Of a DNA stretch of 64,000 nucleotides, positions 10,586 to 21,150 are shown piece after piece. The stretch comes from Chondrus crispus. Lineage: Eukaryota > Rhodophyta > Florideophyceae > Gigartinales > Gigartinaceae. Under the pieces are notes generated by a model. It searched no databases and was not told the origin of the DNA. It saw only the letters and a list, made by a program, of their open reading frames with translations. The position numbers and the translations under genes were made by a program. How positions within the stretch are numbered: the first letter of the stretch is position 1; the number at the start of each line of letters is the position of its first letter. The stretch spans positions 1 through 64,000 of the forward strand of contig NW_005179197.1 of NCBI RefSeq assembly GCF_000350225.1, read 5' to 3'.

Positions 10586-12256
10586 CTACCACCCAGTGCC
10601 GTGTCCACCACCATCACCTCCACCATAATCTCCACCTCCGCCTCCACCTCCGCCTCCACCTCCATCTCCATCTCCTCCACCGCTCCATCCGCCCCAACCT
10701 GTGCCGAAGCCCGTGCCACCAGAGTTACCGCTACTACCACCAAACCATTGCCCACCCGGATTGCCCGACCCCCCAGAAGGGATGTCTGCGTAGTAACCCT
10801 GTCGACCAGCACCACCTCCGCTGAACATACTCCCGATTAGTGCCCCCAATCCGCCGGCCGCCAGTAGGCCCCCGAATCCGCCAAACCACCCACCACCACC
10901 CCCGCCTCTGTCCGACCCGAACTCCACATCCCTGGCGCGCGTATCTCTTCTCTCCGCCCGTAAATACGCCTCCGTCATTGATTCCGGCCACAAGTTGGGC
11001 GTTTCGGTGTTGAGCTTCTCCACGACCTGCTCCGTTAAAATGTGCGGGTACGCATCGGCGAGGCTCCGTATGCGAAAAGTATAGTCCTGCCCGCGCGTTT
11101 CATTGAGATTCGGCGGGGTAGATACGCCACCGCCGCGATCTTTGCATACCGGACAGTCTGGGATGGTGCCTGATGGGGTGGGATGTTCGTCATCAAAGCA
11201 GCTCTCATGGAATGCATGCCCGCAGCGGAGCTTACGCACGGGCCGCGCGGGCGGCGCTTCACTCTCCAGCGGCTCCGCATCCGGGAGCGTTGGAACGGTA
11301 GGCTCCCAGGCCGGTGCGAGGTTGTCATGACAGAACGGGCACGTGGTCGGGACGTACTGGGGCAGCATGGCGGCCACGTACTCATGGCGTATGACGTTGA
11401 GCTTGCGCAGGACGTGTCGTCGCTCCCTGTTGCGGCGCGTCGCTTCGCGACCGCCAAAGCCGTTGCAACAGGCGAGGACAGCCATGAAGGCGAAGACGAG
11501 GAACACGATAGAGAGCTCGAGGTCCCACCACGACGGCCCCGAGCGAAAAAACAGCGGGGCTGCGGCCCCCTGGCGGGGCGGAGCAGTGTCGACGGCGCCC
11601 GCCCTGACACCGTTGTACATGGAGAGGTACTGTGCGATTTCGGTAAGGCCGATTTGCAAGGCGGAGTAGACGCGGTTCTTTTCGAGCTCCGGGATCATTT
11701 TGGCGTAGACTTTATCAATTTGATGTTCATTGAAATACGTGGTAGCGAGTGAGCCCGTGCGGATGAAGAGGCGCTTATCTTCTAGGGAGAAGAAGAGCAG
11801 GACGGAGGCGCCGCAATTGTCGGAGAGGGACCAACTATCGAAAAGACGGTGCGCAAAGTTGTCGGCGCGGTCGGAGAGGGTGCGTCCGTCGTAGCTCATG
11901 CGACGGACTAGGGCGAGAGCGAGACGGAAGCCGACGGGGTTCGGGGAAGATGACTGGTCGCAGGAGACGAGGGAATACGGAGTGCGGCCCGCGTGGACTT
12001 GGGCGAGGAGGTCTTCTAGCGATGTGGTGTGGCGGTGGGATAGAAGGCCGGACGGGTCGCATATGTTAGACGAGGCGGAGCCCGAGGAGTGGTCAGGGTG
12101 ACAGATGGAGCGGGTGTCGAGCCACGGCGGAGGCATGTAGTCCGGGGAGACTTCATCTGCGACGCGGCGGCGGCGGGAGAGGGATGGGGCCGTTGTGTTA
12201 AGGGAGTAGGCCAAGACGAGGGGGAAGGAGGCGAGGAAGAGATGTGGGAGACGCAT
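10586..12256 (-). CDS. TPM-domain membrane protein with RING-H2 finger and Gly-rich tail
   Basis: The product is 556 aa with an ATG at 12256. It begins with a hydrophobic signal peptide (about residues 1-16). A TPM domain (TLP18.3/Psb32/MOLO-1 type; about 60-215) contains the LLFFSLEDKRLFIRTG strand and a DKVYAKMIPELEK helix. One membrane span follows (about 247-266), then a RING-H2 finger (about 306-371: CPFC, CGHAFHESC, CPVC) and a Gly-rich tail (about 450-556) encoded by GGN-type repeats. The predicted topology is an N-terminal TPM domain in a lumen or outside the cell and the RING on the cytosolic side. TPM domains bind or process membrane protein partners and RING-H2 fingers usually recruit ubiquitin E2 enzymes, so a membrane E3 ligase is inferred. 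The exact compartment is unknown. Confidence 0.85.
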   Translation of the reverse strand: MRLPHLFLASFPLVLAYSLNTTAPSLSRRRRVADEVSPDYMPPPWLDTRSICHPDHSSGSASSNICDPSGLLSHRHTTSLEDLLAQVHAGRTPYSLVSCDQSSSPNPVGFRLALALVRRMSYDGRTLSDRADNFAHRLFDSWSLSDNCGASVLLFFSLEDKRLFIRTGSLATTYFNEHQIDKVYAKMIPELEKNRVYSALQIGLTEIAQYLSMYNGVRAGAVDTAPPRQGAAAPLFFRSGPSWWDLELSIVFLVFAFMAVLACCNGFGGREATRRNRERRHVLRKLNVIRHEYVAAMLPQYVPTTCPFCHDNLAPAWEPTVPTLPDAEPLESEAPPARPVRKLRCGHAFHESCFDDEHPTPSGTIPDCPVCKDRGGGVSTPPNLNETRGQDYTFRIRSLADAYPHILTEQVVEKLNTETPNLWPESMTEAYLRAERRDTRARDVEFGSDRGGGGGGWFGGFGGLLAAGGLGALIGSMFSGGGAGRQGYYADIPSGGSGNPGGQWFGGSSGNSGGTGFGTGWGGWSGGGDGDGGGGGGGGGGGDYGGGDGGGHGTGW

Positions 12257-12625
12257 GATGCAGGGATACGGATAAAGGGGTCACCCAGTCGTGGATGGTG
12301 GGGTTGCGAAGAAGGGTGGAGGGTCGTTAAAGAGGGGGGGCGGGGGGGGGAAAGGTGAAATGTATGTATAATGAAAGCTCGTTAACACAGTTGTACATAC
12401 AGGCAGTGAGGCAGGGCGATGATGTGACGACGTGAATTAGGATTTTCAGTTATAGTACCCTTGGTGCTGTACGTTAGTACATGCCGTCTGAGAAACGTAC
12501 CACCACGTGGCCGCGTGGCACACAAATCTGATCTCCTCGTCCCAACCCCTTTTCGCCTCTCTTCCTCGTCTCTCGCCTCCCTACCCCGTTCGATCACCCC
12601 CAAACCGTGCCTCCTTCCACCCGCG
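12257..12625. promoter_or_regulatory. divergent promoter region
   Basis: A 369-bp space separates the start codons of two divergent genes. A TATACAT-like element for the left gene lies near 12362. No ATG precedes 12626 in the frame of the carrier gene; the frame is open upstream but offers only non-ATG codons. Confidence 0.4.
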
Positions 12626-13612
12626 ATGGGCGTCCCCAATATCCCCGCGTGCGGCCGGCGCGCAAACTCCCGCCCCCCTTTGCATCTCATAGCCTCAACC
12701 GCGGACGGGCCCGCGCTGTCCGCACTCAAGCTCACTGCGACGCGCACCTTCCAAATCTCGTTGCTTTCCGGCGCGGTCGCTGGCTTCACTGTTGACGCCG
12801 TTCTCTTCCCGCTGGACACGCTCAAGACCCGCATGCAGCTAGCCGCCACGTCGACGTCAGCGTCGACGTCAGCGATCAAGGCCACCCCGATGTTGAAGGG
12901 CTTGTACGCAGGCTTTGGGCCGGCCGTGGCGGCGTCGGCGCCGGCCGCCGCCGCTTTCTTCGCCATGTACGAGTATGTAAAGCGGACGCTGTCGACGCGC
13001 GTCGACACCAAGTACACACCACTGTGCCACATGGCGGCGGCAGCGGCCGGCGACATTGCGTCCAGCACGGTGCGCGTGCCGTTCGAGGTGGTAAAGCAGC
13101 GCATGCAGTCGGGGATGTACACGTCTGCGCGAGCGGCGGTGCGAGGGACGATGGCACGGGAGGGGATGGCGGGCTTTTTCAGCGGGTACGGCAGCCTGGT
13201 GCTGCGGGAGCTGCCGTTTGATGCGATGCAGTTTCCGCTGTACGAGTTTCTCAAGAAGACGTGGGCAGAGCGCACGGGCGTGGAGCAGCTAGAAACATGG
13301 CAGACGAGCGTGTGCGGTTCGATGGCGGGGGGCGTGTCGGCGGCGGTGACGACGCCGTTGGATGTCGTCAAGACGAGGTTGATGACACAGAGCGCGGGGG
13401 CTGTCAAGTATAGAGGTATTGTGCATGGGTTGAGGACGATTGCGAGGGAGGAAGGCGGGGCTGCGCTCTTCTCCGGCTTGACGCCCAGAGTGATGTGGAT
13501 CTCGATTGGTGGAGCGGTTTTCTTCGGCGCGTATGAGGCCGCTAAGAAGGTTTTGTTTCCGACGTTTGCGAAAAAGCAGATTGAGGAGGAGCAACGTCTG
13601 AAAATAAGATAA
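12626..13612 (+). CDS. S-adenosylmethionine carrier (SLC25A26/SAMC type)
   Basis: The product is 328 aa from the first in-frame ATG (12626, context GCGATGG). It is a mitochondrial carrier with three repeats marked by PLDTLKTR (about residues 62-69), PFEVVKQR (152-159) and PLDVVKTR in the third. The phrases VDAVLFPLDTLKTR, RVPFEVVKQRMQ, WQTSVCGSMAGG and AAVTTPLDVVKTR match the SAM-carrier branch closely. The family exchanges cytosolic SAM for S-adenosylhomocysteine across the inner mitochondrial membrane; plant and algal members can also serve plastids. About 40 residues before the first helix, rich in Arg, Ser and Ala, could be a targeting peptide. There is no sign of an intron. It converges with the LYR gene, leaving 53 bp between stop codons. 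Confidence 0.92.
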   Translation: MGVPNIPACGRRANSRPPLHLIASTADGPALSALKLTATRTFQISLLSGAVAGFTVDAVLFPLDTLKTRMQLAATSTSASTSAIKATPMLKGLYAGFGPAVAASAPAAAAFFAMYEYVKRTLSTRVDTKYTPLCHMAAAAAGDIASSTVRVPFEVVKQRMQSGMYTSARAAVRGTMAREGMAGFFSGYGSLVLRELPFDAMQFPLYEFLKKTWAERTGVEQLETWQTSVCGSMAGGVSAAVTTPLDVVKTRLMTQSAGAVKYRGIVHGLRTIAREEGGAALFSGLTPRVMWISIGGAVFFGAYEAAKKVLFPTFAKKQIEEEQRLKIR

Positions 13613-13665
13613 ATTGTTTTCTTATTTTAGTTGTTTGGTCTTGGTCTGTGAGTCGTGCAAGCATG

Positions 13666-14050
13666 TTATTGTTTGTCAGAGGCGATCACCCGGTCTAGAA
13701 TGCGCCGCCGCGTAGATTCGTTGAGGGCTGCGATCTGAGTCCACAGGTCTGTAAACGAGGAGCTATGTGGTTAGCAGCACGACGAAAATGATACTGATGG
13801 AGTAGGATATGAGCGAAAGTGGTCGAAACGTACGAAAGTCATCGTGAGCGTCCTTGCGCCATTCCTTGGACTGCTCCCTGGCCGCGTCGGGGCCCTTTTC
13901 ATAGTTAATCTTGTCAAACTCGACCTGGCGCAACGAGAAGAACATTTGTGTCCAGCGCTTGAGCACCGAGCGGCCTTGCTTACTTGGAAACTCGTGTCGC
14001 AGGCGAAGAAAACTGCGATAGAGCGCCATGGTCTCGGCGCGTGCGGTCAT
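13666..14050 (-). CDS. LYR-motif protein (two exons)
   Basis: Exon 1 is 14050-13834 and exon 2 is 13748-13666, with an 85-bp intron (13749-13833) that begins GTACGT and ends TTTACAG. Splicing gives a 99-aa protein. Without splicing the frame runs into unrelated hydrophobic residues, so the intron is well supported. Near the N-terminus is MALYRSFLRLRHEFPS, the Complex1_LYR signature (L-Y-R, then F-P). These small basic helical proteins act in mitochondria as assembly factors or subunits, for instance for complex I or Fe-S cluster transfer, usually with acyl-ACP bound. Which LYRM it is cannot be told. It diverges from CCT7 across a 391-bp shared promoter region. Confidence 0.82.
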
Positions 14051-14441
14051 GGTGAGTTTGGAGAAAGAGGTGGGGCGTTTGCGCCGATGTTGCTCGTACT
14101 CCTTTCCATGTAAAGATCATGACAAACGGATGGTATGATGAAGGAAAGGGAAATTTATTTATTTCCGGCTACGGATCAAAAGTGGTCGCCGCCGTGGAGG
14201 GGCATCATACAGTACACGCGTGATCCGCTCACTCCAGGCATCATTTTGGCGGGCGAATTACCTTTGCCCCTCTTTCTCGTAAACCCCCGGTGCAGTCGGG
14301 TAGGATTCGCATTCTTCTCTCCGTCACGTCTCTATTGCGATCCACACATCACCCACTTCGCTTCACGTCTCTAAGTAGTTCCAACCCCTAAGCCCCTGGC
14401 GCCCACGTCCGGCCTTCCGCGTCCGGCTTTCCACACCCGCC

Positions 14442-16267
14442 ATGAGCCAGTTTCTCGCGCCCCAAATCGTCTTCCTCAAAGATGGTACCGATACAAGCCA
14501 GGGTCTCGGTCAGCTCGGTACGTCTCCCTTTCCGCCCATGCCCAATTGAGCCGCGCACCGTTGCAATGTTCTGACCCGTCTGCTTCGTATTTCCCACCCA
14601 AAGTATCCAACATGAACGCCTGCCAGGTCATCGTCGAAATCCTACGCACCACACTGGGTCCGCGCGGTCTCGACAAGCTCATCGACGAAGGCAGCGGCAA
14701 AGTCACCATCTCCAACGACGGCGCCACCATTATGAAGCTGCTCAACATTGTCCATCCTGCTGCTCGCACCTTAGTCGACATCGCGAAGTCCCAGGACGCG
14801 GAAGTTGGCGACGGCACCACCTCGGTTGCCCTTCTGGCCGGAGAAATGCTCAAGAACTGCAAGGATTATGTCCAGGACGGCTTGCATCCGCGCACCATTA
14901 TTCGCGCCTATCGGAAGGCTTCCGACCTGGCCATCGAGCATTTGCGCGAGATTGCCGTCGACATTCATGGCAAGGATGCCAAGGATACCAGGAGGTTGTT
15001 GCAGCGATGCGCGTCAACCTCACTGAACTCTAAGCTAATCGCTCATCACAAGGAGTTTTTCTCCAGCATCGTCACTGATGCGGTCTTGTCGCTCGACGAA
15101 GATCTCGATTTGTCCATGATCGGAATCAAAAAGGTACGGGGCGGATCTACCACCGATTCCCAGCTGGTAAAGGGCGTTGCTTTCAAGAAGACGTTTTCGT
15201 ACGCCGGTTTCGAGCAACAGCCCAAGGAATTTACGAACCCCAAAGTTATCATGCTCAACATTGAACTCGAGTTGAAGTCGGAGAAGGAGAACGCTGAAGT
15301 CCGTGTCCAGTCGACCAAGGAGTATCAAGCTATTGTCGATGCCGAATGGAACATTATCTACGACAAGCTCGACAAGATCGTCGCCACCGGAGCCAAGGTC
15401 GTGCTATCCAACCTGGCCATCGGAGATCTTGCCACGCAGTACTTCGCAGATCGCGATATTTTCTGCGCTGGCCGCGTCCAGGCAGAGGATATGAACCGCG
15501 TATCCCGCGCTGTCGGGGGTGTCGTACAGACTACGATGAACAGTGTTGCCGAATCCGACTATGACACGATTCTCGGCACGTGTGATCGGTTTGAGGAAGT
15601 GCAAATTGGTAATGAGCGGTATAACATGTTCACCGGATGTGCAAAGGCCAAAACAGCCACAATTATCGTTCGCGGAGGATCAGAGCAGTTCATGGCGGAA
15701 ACAGAGCGATCCCTTCATGATTCGATAATGATTGCACGCCGGACGATCAAGCATGCAACTGCTGTTGCGGGAGGTGGTGCAGTCGAAATGGAGTTGAGTC
15801 GTCACCTGCGCGAATTTGCTATGAAAGTGCATGGCAAAGAGCAATTGATCCTTCTCGCGTTTGCAAAATCACTCGAAGTGATTCCGCGCACGCTCTGCGA
15901 TAACGCCGGATTCGATTCCACAGACGTTTTGAACAAGTTGCGCGCCAAACACGCCACCGCCGATGGCAAGTGGTATGGTGTTGACATTGAAGAAGCAGGA
16001 ATCTGCAACACATGGGAATCATTTGTCTGGGAGCCTGCCGTTGTCAAGATTAACGCAATTGGCGCTGCTTCTGAGGCGGCATGCATGATTTTATCAGTAG
16101 ATGAAACTGTGGAGAACCCAAAGAGTGAGGCACAAGCCGGTGGTGGAGGAGGAGGGGGTGGGATGGGCCGGGGCATGGGCGGTATGGGCGGTATGGGCGG
16201 TATGCCTGGGATGATGGGAGGCGGCGGACGAGGCGTTCGAAAGTTTAAGGGTCGTGGGGGGCGCTAA
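14442..16267 (+). CDS. CCT7: T-complex protein 1 subunit eta (CCT7), two exons
   Basis: Exon 1 is 14442-14517 and exon 2 is 14604-16267. The 86-bp intron (14518-14603) starts GTACGT and ends AAAG. The spliced product is 579 aa and restores the conserved start ([16 protein letters not shown], then [10 protein letters not shown]), which supports the junction. ATP-site motifs are TLGPRG (about 42-47), NDGATI (63-68), GDGTTS (94-99) and [11 protein letters not shown]. The segments [24 protein letters not shown] and WNIIYDKL identify the eta subunit. It is one of eight subunits of the cytosolic CCT/TRiC ring that folds actin, tubulin and WD40 proteins. The C-terminal tail is a Gly/Met-rich stretch (GGMGGMGGM) of about 40 residues, longer than the usual RGRGRPH-like eta tail. 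Confidence 0.96.
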
Positions 16268-16543
16268 AGTGGAGCGCTGCAACGCGCGTAGGAGAACTTA
16301 ACTAAAAAAAAGGGAGCCGCTGGTTGACTTTGCCTGATACGGAACCAACTTGTTTAAAGAAGCGACCCTAATCTGCAAGAGAAGTATTCATTTCGATACC
16401 TTGTAACATTGTATTGAAGTCTATCTCAGCGGCCCAAGTTCGAATGGGCATATATATGCTTTAGAAATTAGTTGCGAGCCCCGGGCATCAACTCGCAGTT
16501 GCTCTGCTTCCCTTCCCCCTCACCTTCCGCTCCCTCGCCTGGT
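16268..16543. other. shared 3' region of convergent CCT7 and SEC23
   Basis: This 276-bp space separates two stop codons. It is AT-richer than its surroundings and contains TATATATG near 16450. No gene is seen. Confidence 0.4.
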
Positions 16544-18838
16544 CTACTGGCTGGACACAGCCAATTTCTTCAAATGTTCCATGAATACCCCCAAGCTCAC
16601 ATCATCCGTGAAGATGAAGTCAGATCCGCCATATTCAGCGGCTGCGCTGTGATGATTGACAGAGGGGTTCAGTTTGGCAAGCAAGAAGCGAGCTTGAGAA
16701 CCGTTCTGATCACATTCAATGTATCGCGCGTACGGAAAACGCTCATCCAATACAGCGGCAGCATCGTCCTTGGGTGCTTGCAATAGAAGCTTTAAGTTGT
16801 TATGCTTTCCATCCTCATGGTAGCCAGCCTTCCGCCATGAGCTGATCGTTTCACCGTTGAAAACAATGATGTAAAAGAATGTATCCAGAAGTAGAATTCG
16901 ATCCGGTTTGATTGATGTGACATCAAGCAGCACAGGTTCTGGTGCTCCTGACAGGGAGTAGCTCATCAATGTCGGCTGAATCATGAGCAAGCAGTTGTTC
17001 ACATTTTCCCGATTGAGATACGACCTGAAGTAGGCAGTTTCATCTGGAGACGAATTAAATACTTGCAAAAACTGGGATCGTCGCAGATTGAACATAAACT
17101 GTGGGTACAAACTGAAATTGGGGCTCAGCGCAAATGTCTCTGGAGTATCCTTTTGATACTCTGCAAACTTGGCGCAGAGACGAATGAGCATGCGGTCGAC
17201 CCATCGCAGAATGTCAAACGAGTCCTCGTTCTCCGTCTTGTAAACCGCCATTCTCGCCATGAGTACCGCCGCCGCATCCTGGTCAAAGCCTGCTGCGATT
17301 TCAGGAATGTTGTCGCCAGAAGTCCACCGTCCGGCGGTTGTCGTCACTCGCATGCGATGCTGCCCAGTGGCATGCGTATACCGCGTGATGAATTGAATGT
17401 AGCGATACTGGTCGTCGCGAATCGGGTTTTGGTGAGGATTGACAACCTCAAAGTAGGCAGCGAGGGTGGTGTGCGGGTCCAACGTACACATTCGCCACGC
17501 AGTGGTCCCTCCGATGCCGATTTCCATTTCTGTGGAAACCGACGGGGACTCCTTGTTCAATGAGGCGACTGGGCCGATCACACCGGCAACCTTGACCTCC
17601 CTCGATGCTATAATCTCAAAGGAAGCTTGAAAGGCCATGGGGAGTTGGTTTGATTCGTCGGTCGAAAAAAACTTCTCAAACGTCTCCTTAAACATCGGGT
17701 GATCAAACGATTCGGACACGACAAAGACGCCACCGGTGCGATCTACACACGACTTCATCTCATACGTGCCGACCTGGTCCAGCGAGCAAGCCCAGACATC
17801 CACGGCATGGCCAGCATTGACGGCCCTAGCGGCGATGTCATCAAAGGCCTTCAAAGCAGCGGTATGAAACGGGGCGTTATCCTTCTCGATGTCCGAGTGG
17901 GAACGAACGGCATCGCCAAGCTCGAGGGCGACAATCTTGCCCGGGTCGACGGTGCCCGGGCCGCCGACGAGGAGCTGGATGCGTGCACCAGTGCCGGCAG
18001 ACGTGGACTCGAGAATGCCGACGGCGACGGAGAGGGCAGTGCAGAGGGCGCGCTTTGGGCGCTCGTTCTCCGGGACGGGCCACGGGTCGGTCTCGAGGTC
18101 CTCCAGGACCGAGGTCATGAGGAACTCGCCCTCGGACACGGGCTGGAGGAAGCGGGCGGCGCCGACCGTGGCCGGGTTGGGACCCGGCGGCGAAGCGGAG
18201 TTGAGGGGGGCGCCGCGTGGAGGGCCGCCGGCGAGCATGAGGAGGTTCTTAATTTGGTCGGGGGTGTACTCTTTCTCGCCGCGCAGGACGTAGCATTTCG
18301 CGCACTCGGTGTAACCGATGACGTGGACGTGGATGTTTTGACCAAAGGTGATGAGGCCGACGACGGCATCCTTCGGGAGAAGGGAGAGGGCTTTGATGAT
18401 GTAGTCCTTGGCGGTCTGCAGCTCATCCTCCCTGGTGCAGACGTCGAGGACGAAGAAGAAGATCGGGGGCGGGGCGGGCTGGCGGTGGAGGGTGTATTCG
18501 ACGGTAGTGAAGTCTGGGATGAGCTCTGCGGGGAGGTTTGATTCGGAGATGTCTGCATAGTTTGGAGGGAGGGGGTTGCGATGGTAGCAAAAGGGGCAGA
18601 ACCAGATGCGCGAGCGGAGGTCGACGCGGCAGTAAGGGTTGAGGACGGAAGTGCAGGACTTGCATTGGACGGGATCGTAGGGAAGAGGGGCCGGAAGACG
18701 GTTTGCGGAAAGATGTTTGAGCGGGGTGTACATGCAACCGAACGGGACGATGCAGCGGGTGGCTTCCAGACGCGAGGACGGCCAGGTGAGCCAGGACCAG
18801 CGCACGCCGTCCATTTCTTCTAGCTCGTTGAAATCCAT
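16544..18838 (-). CDS. SEC23: COPII coat GTPase-activating protein SEC23
   Basis: The product is 764 aa, a normal length for SEC23, in a single exon with an ATG at 18838. It starts with the family phrase [17 protein letters not shown]. The zinc finger uses C59, C62, C81 and C84. The vWA-like trunk ([10 protein letters not shown], then [16 protein letters not shown]), beta-sandwich, helical domain (about 500-600) and gelsolin-like C-terminus ([20 protein letters not shown]) follow in order. SEC23 binds SEC24 and SAR1-GTP at ER exit sites and speeds GTP hydrolysis while COPII vesicles bud. Nothing is missing. A Pro/Gly/Ala-rich insertion near residues 203-225 (AGGPPRGAP...) is variable in the family. 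Confidence 0.96.
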   Translation of the reverse strand: MDFNELEEMDGVRWSWLTWPSSRLEATRCIVPFGCMYTPLKHLSANRLPAPLPYDPVQCKSCTSVLNPYCRVDLRSRIWFCPFCYHRNPLPPNYADISESNLPAELIPDFTTVEYTLHRQPAPPPIFFFVLDVCTREDELQTAKDYIIKALSLLPKDAVVGLITFGQNIHVHVIGYTECAKCYVLRGEKEYTPDQIKNLLMLAGGPPRGAPLNSASPPGPNPATVGAARFLQPVSEGEFLMTSVLEDLETDPWPVPENERPKRALCTALSVAVGILESTSAGTGARIQLLVGGPGTVDPGKIVALELGDAVRSHSDIEKDNAPFHTAALKAFDDIAARAVNAGHAVDVWACSLDQVGTYEMKSCVDRTGGVFVVSESFDHPMFKETFEKFFSTDESNQLPMAFQASFEIIASREVKVAGVIGPVASLNKESPSVSTEMEIGIGGTTAWRMCTLDPHTTLAAYFEVVNPHQNPIRDDQYRYIQFITRYTHATGQHRMRVTTTAGRWTSGDNIPEIAAGFDQDAAAVLMARMAVYKTENEDSFDILRWVDRMLIRLCAKFAEYQKDTPETFALSPNFSLYPQFMFNLRRSQFLQVFNSSPDETAYFRSYLNRENVNNCLLMIQPTLMSYSLSGAPEPVLLDVTSIKPDRILLLDTFFYIIVFNGETISSWRKAGYHEDGKHNNLKLLLQAPKDDAAAVLDERFPYARYIECDQNGSQARFLLAKLNPSVNHHSAAAEYGGSDFIFTDDVSLGVFMEHLKKLAVSSQ

Positions 18839-20229
18839 GGTGGGAGATGGGATTGAGTGAAGTGAAGGAAAGGAAGGGAAGGTGAAGGTGAGGGTGACTT
18901 TGGGTTGAAGATGAGGGAGAAACGAACTTCCGTGGCAAAGGTGGCAGTGATACCTGTAGTTAGTTTTAATTTGTTGCAGGATGGAGGGCAGAGGATGTTG
19001 ATTGCTCGTTGCTGGGCGCGTTTAGTAGCCGATGGGAGTAGCCGTCAAGGACAGGTTGTCCCAGACGCGAGGGAAGAGGGAGCGGGTCCCCGTCCGAGAA
19101 AGAGTTTTTTGGATATGAGGGGGGTTTTGCTACTTGGCGTCGATGGGGTCTGGAACCAATACTTGTACGGGAAATGGTCTCGAATTTCCCGTAAATTACT
19201 CTCTGGAACGGTGGCTTCGGTTATGAAGTGGGCCGCACTGGGCGTGCGGTGGGTTCACTGTAAGGAGGACGGGGTGATTGGCTTGTGTTGTGGCGAAGAT
19301 TGTGGCGAGGCTACAGTACTCTTGAGAGGGCATTGGATGGGGGCTTGCTAGTCCGAGAGAGAGCCAGTGCGAGAGAGGGAGGGAGGAGGGAAGGGCAGGT
19401 GTCAGGAATTAGATTTGGTTGTGGAGGGGGGGAAAGGAATTTGGATTAAATTGGCGGGCGAGTTTAGAGCAGCGGAGAAAATATTTTGAATAAACAGAGT
19501 TGTGCGGCGTTTTCAGAAACGCTTGGGCCATGCGTGCACGGCCAACTACAGTACAGGTAGCCACAATGTACCTCTAAGAGGTCAGAAGGCCATGTGCGCC
19601 GCTGACACACGCGCAAGAGCATAACGTCTGCGTGTGTGCACGTGTAGGCGCCGCCACTGATGTGGCCTCGGCGATGTGGCCGCGGCTTTGTGGCGTCGGC
19701 GATGTGGCGTCGGCGATGTGGCGGCAGCGATGTGGCGGCGATTTGATGCCGAACGACTGCGGTACTGTGTGCAGAACAACCGCCAGAGATGCGGCCAGCG
19801 GGTACCCCCAGTCTCTCCGTCCCGCCGAGCCTCGCCAATCCCTCCCTCCCTCCCACCGCGCGCGTGGACACGTACAGTATAGCGCACTACTTTTTGAAGC
19901 TCACCGTTGCTCTCCCGCACTGCGCACAAAAACACCTCAAACATAAGCGCCGCTGTGCCCCGCTACAGCGCCCCAAAAAAGGGCCCCGTCCCCTCGCCAG
20001 TGCGTCACCAAAATAGCTCTCCAATTCTGATCCTCTGTACAAAGTTTGACTCTACAAACAGCCCCCCCCCACGTGTTTAAATCCCGTCCCCGCTACCCCC
20101 TCCGCTTCCCCATATCTAACCCACCACCACCAACCCCTCCCGCGACACCCAACCCCCCCCCGTCTCCCACATTCCCGCGACACCCCTCTCGAGCCACTCC
20201 CCCGCACCTTCACCCCCCTCCACCCCCAA
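18839..20229. other. long divergent intergenic region
   Basis: No gene is supported here. The only long frame (18905-19351 plus) has no recognisable domain and overlaps the SEC23 promoter. The stretch includes a short tandem repeat (19656-19745). A strongly pyrimidine-rich tract (about 20058-20229, long C runs) forms the probable 5' leader of the gene starting at 20230. Confidence 0.5.
19656..19745. repeat. short GATGTGGC-type tandem repeat
   Basis: About six imperfect copies of a GGCGATGTGGC-like unit of roughly 12-15 bp lie in tandem in the intergenic region. There are no spacers of constant size and no adjoining cas-like genes. Confidence 0.6.
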
Positions 20230-21150
20230 ATGTCCTCCCTCGAACTGACTACGCCACGCCCCTCCCGTACTCCCTCTCGCACGGCCGTTCTCGAATCCGA
20301 GCGCGTGCTCGCCGCCATCGAGGTCCGCCTGCGCACCACCGCAGCCCCCGTCGCCCCGCACAACCCCTCGCTCGAGGCCCTGGGCGACGCCTACACAGCC
20401 CGTCTCGCCGGCCATGCCCTGGACAACCTCGACCGCGCAATCATCTCCTACCGCCTCGCCGAACGTCGTCTCCGCCATGTGCCCGACGCAACTCTGCCCC
20501 GCGCTCGCCTCCTGTCTAAGCTAGGCAAGGCTTGGTACAGTCGTCTAGTGCTTGCACAACAGGGGGCCGTCCCGGGTACTCGAGCCGTCCCTGTCCACGC
20601 ACGAGGGCACTTGAATACTGCCTTTGAGGCGCTTGATGAGGCTGTCAACTTGTTTAAGGAGCGAGACGTCACCGACGCTGCCTACATCGATGCTTTGCGT
20701 GTGAAAGGCTTGGTTTCTGGTGCCTTGTGTCAGTTGCTTAGTGATGACGCAGGGGACACCAATGACACGAAAGAGAAATTGCCCAAGAAGGTGTCCCCGC
20801 ATCGCTACGCGAACGAGTGCATTGCTTCACTCGAGCCCGTCCTACAAATCCCGCACGACAATGCCACTTCCGACCCCGCCAAACTGCGGCGCTTAGAAAC
20901 TATCACTGGAGTTGACCGAGCCGAGGCCGTCATCTGTCTCGCCCGAGCTTATGTCCATGTGGACAGCGGGCGCCAGCAGATTGGTAAGGCCGTCGGCTTG
21001 CTGGCGAGTGTCAGTGGCATACTGAAGGACGTTGAGGCCGAAGGGAAAGATGGAGACGCCCTCCAAAATATGACCAGGGAAGCAGAGGCTCAGATCGTCG
21101 CCCTGTCGGGCAGTGTCAAGGTCGTTGAGAGCAGATGTCTTGTTTGCTAA
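20230..21150 (+). CDS. unknown helical (TPR-like) protein with CAAX-like end
   Basis: The product is 306 aa from an ATG at 20230 after a pyrimidine-rich leader. The family is not recognised. The sequence is mostly amphipathic helix with TPR-like spacing: SLEALGDAYTARLAGHALDN, LDRAIISYRLAERRL, LLSKLGKAWYSRLV, LNTAFEALDEAVNLFKE, YANECIASLEPVL, and VICLARAYVHVDSG. The last four residues are CLVC, which fits a prenylation (CAAX) box. If used, the protein would be farnesylated or geranylgeranylated and membrane-bound. Codon use and openness are like its neighbours, so it is probably a real gene; the function is unknown. Confidence 0.7.
   Translation: MSSLELTTPRPSRTPSRTAVLESERVLAAIEVRLRTTAAPVAPHNPSLEALGDAYTARLAGHALDNLDRAIISYRLAERRLRHVPDATLPRARLLSKLGKAWYSRLVLAQQGAVPGTRAVPVHARGHLNTAFEALDEAVNLFKERDVTDAAYIDALRVKGLVSGALCQLLSDDAGDTNDTKEKLPKKVSPHRYANECIASLEPVLQIPHDNATSDPAKLRRLETITGVDRAEAVICLARAYVHVDSGRQQIGKAVGLLASVSGILKDVEAEGKDGDALQNMTREAEAQIVALSGSVKVVESRCLVC

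Noticed and set aside
12461-12625. Longer SAM carrier starting at 12461
   Set aside because: The codon at 12461 is TTG; the first ATG in frame is 12626 and gives a normal family length.
12382-13407. 341-codon minus-strand frame
   Set aside because: It is antisense to the SAM carrier gene and shows no domain of its own.
14546-16267. CCT7 as a single exon starting at 14546
   Set aside because: That start loses the conserved eta N-terminus; splicing 14442-14517 to 14604 restores it with consensus splice sites.
17699-18541. 280-codon plus-strand frame
   Set aside because: It lies wholly antisense to SEC23, which is certain; composition follows from the complementary codons.
18905-19351. 148-codon plus-strand frame
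   Set aside because: No recognisable motif, and it sits in the SEC23 upstream region and reads like chance coding.
19656-19745. CRISPR-like array
   Set aside because: Units of 12-15 bp without unique spacers in a eukaryotic gene island; a simple tandem repeat.
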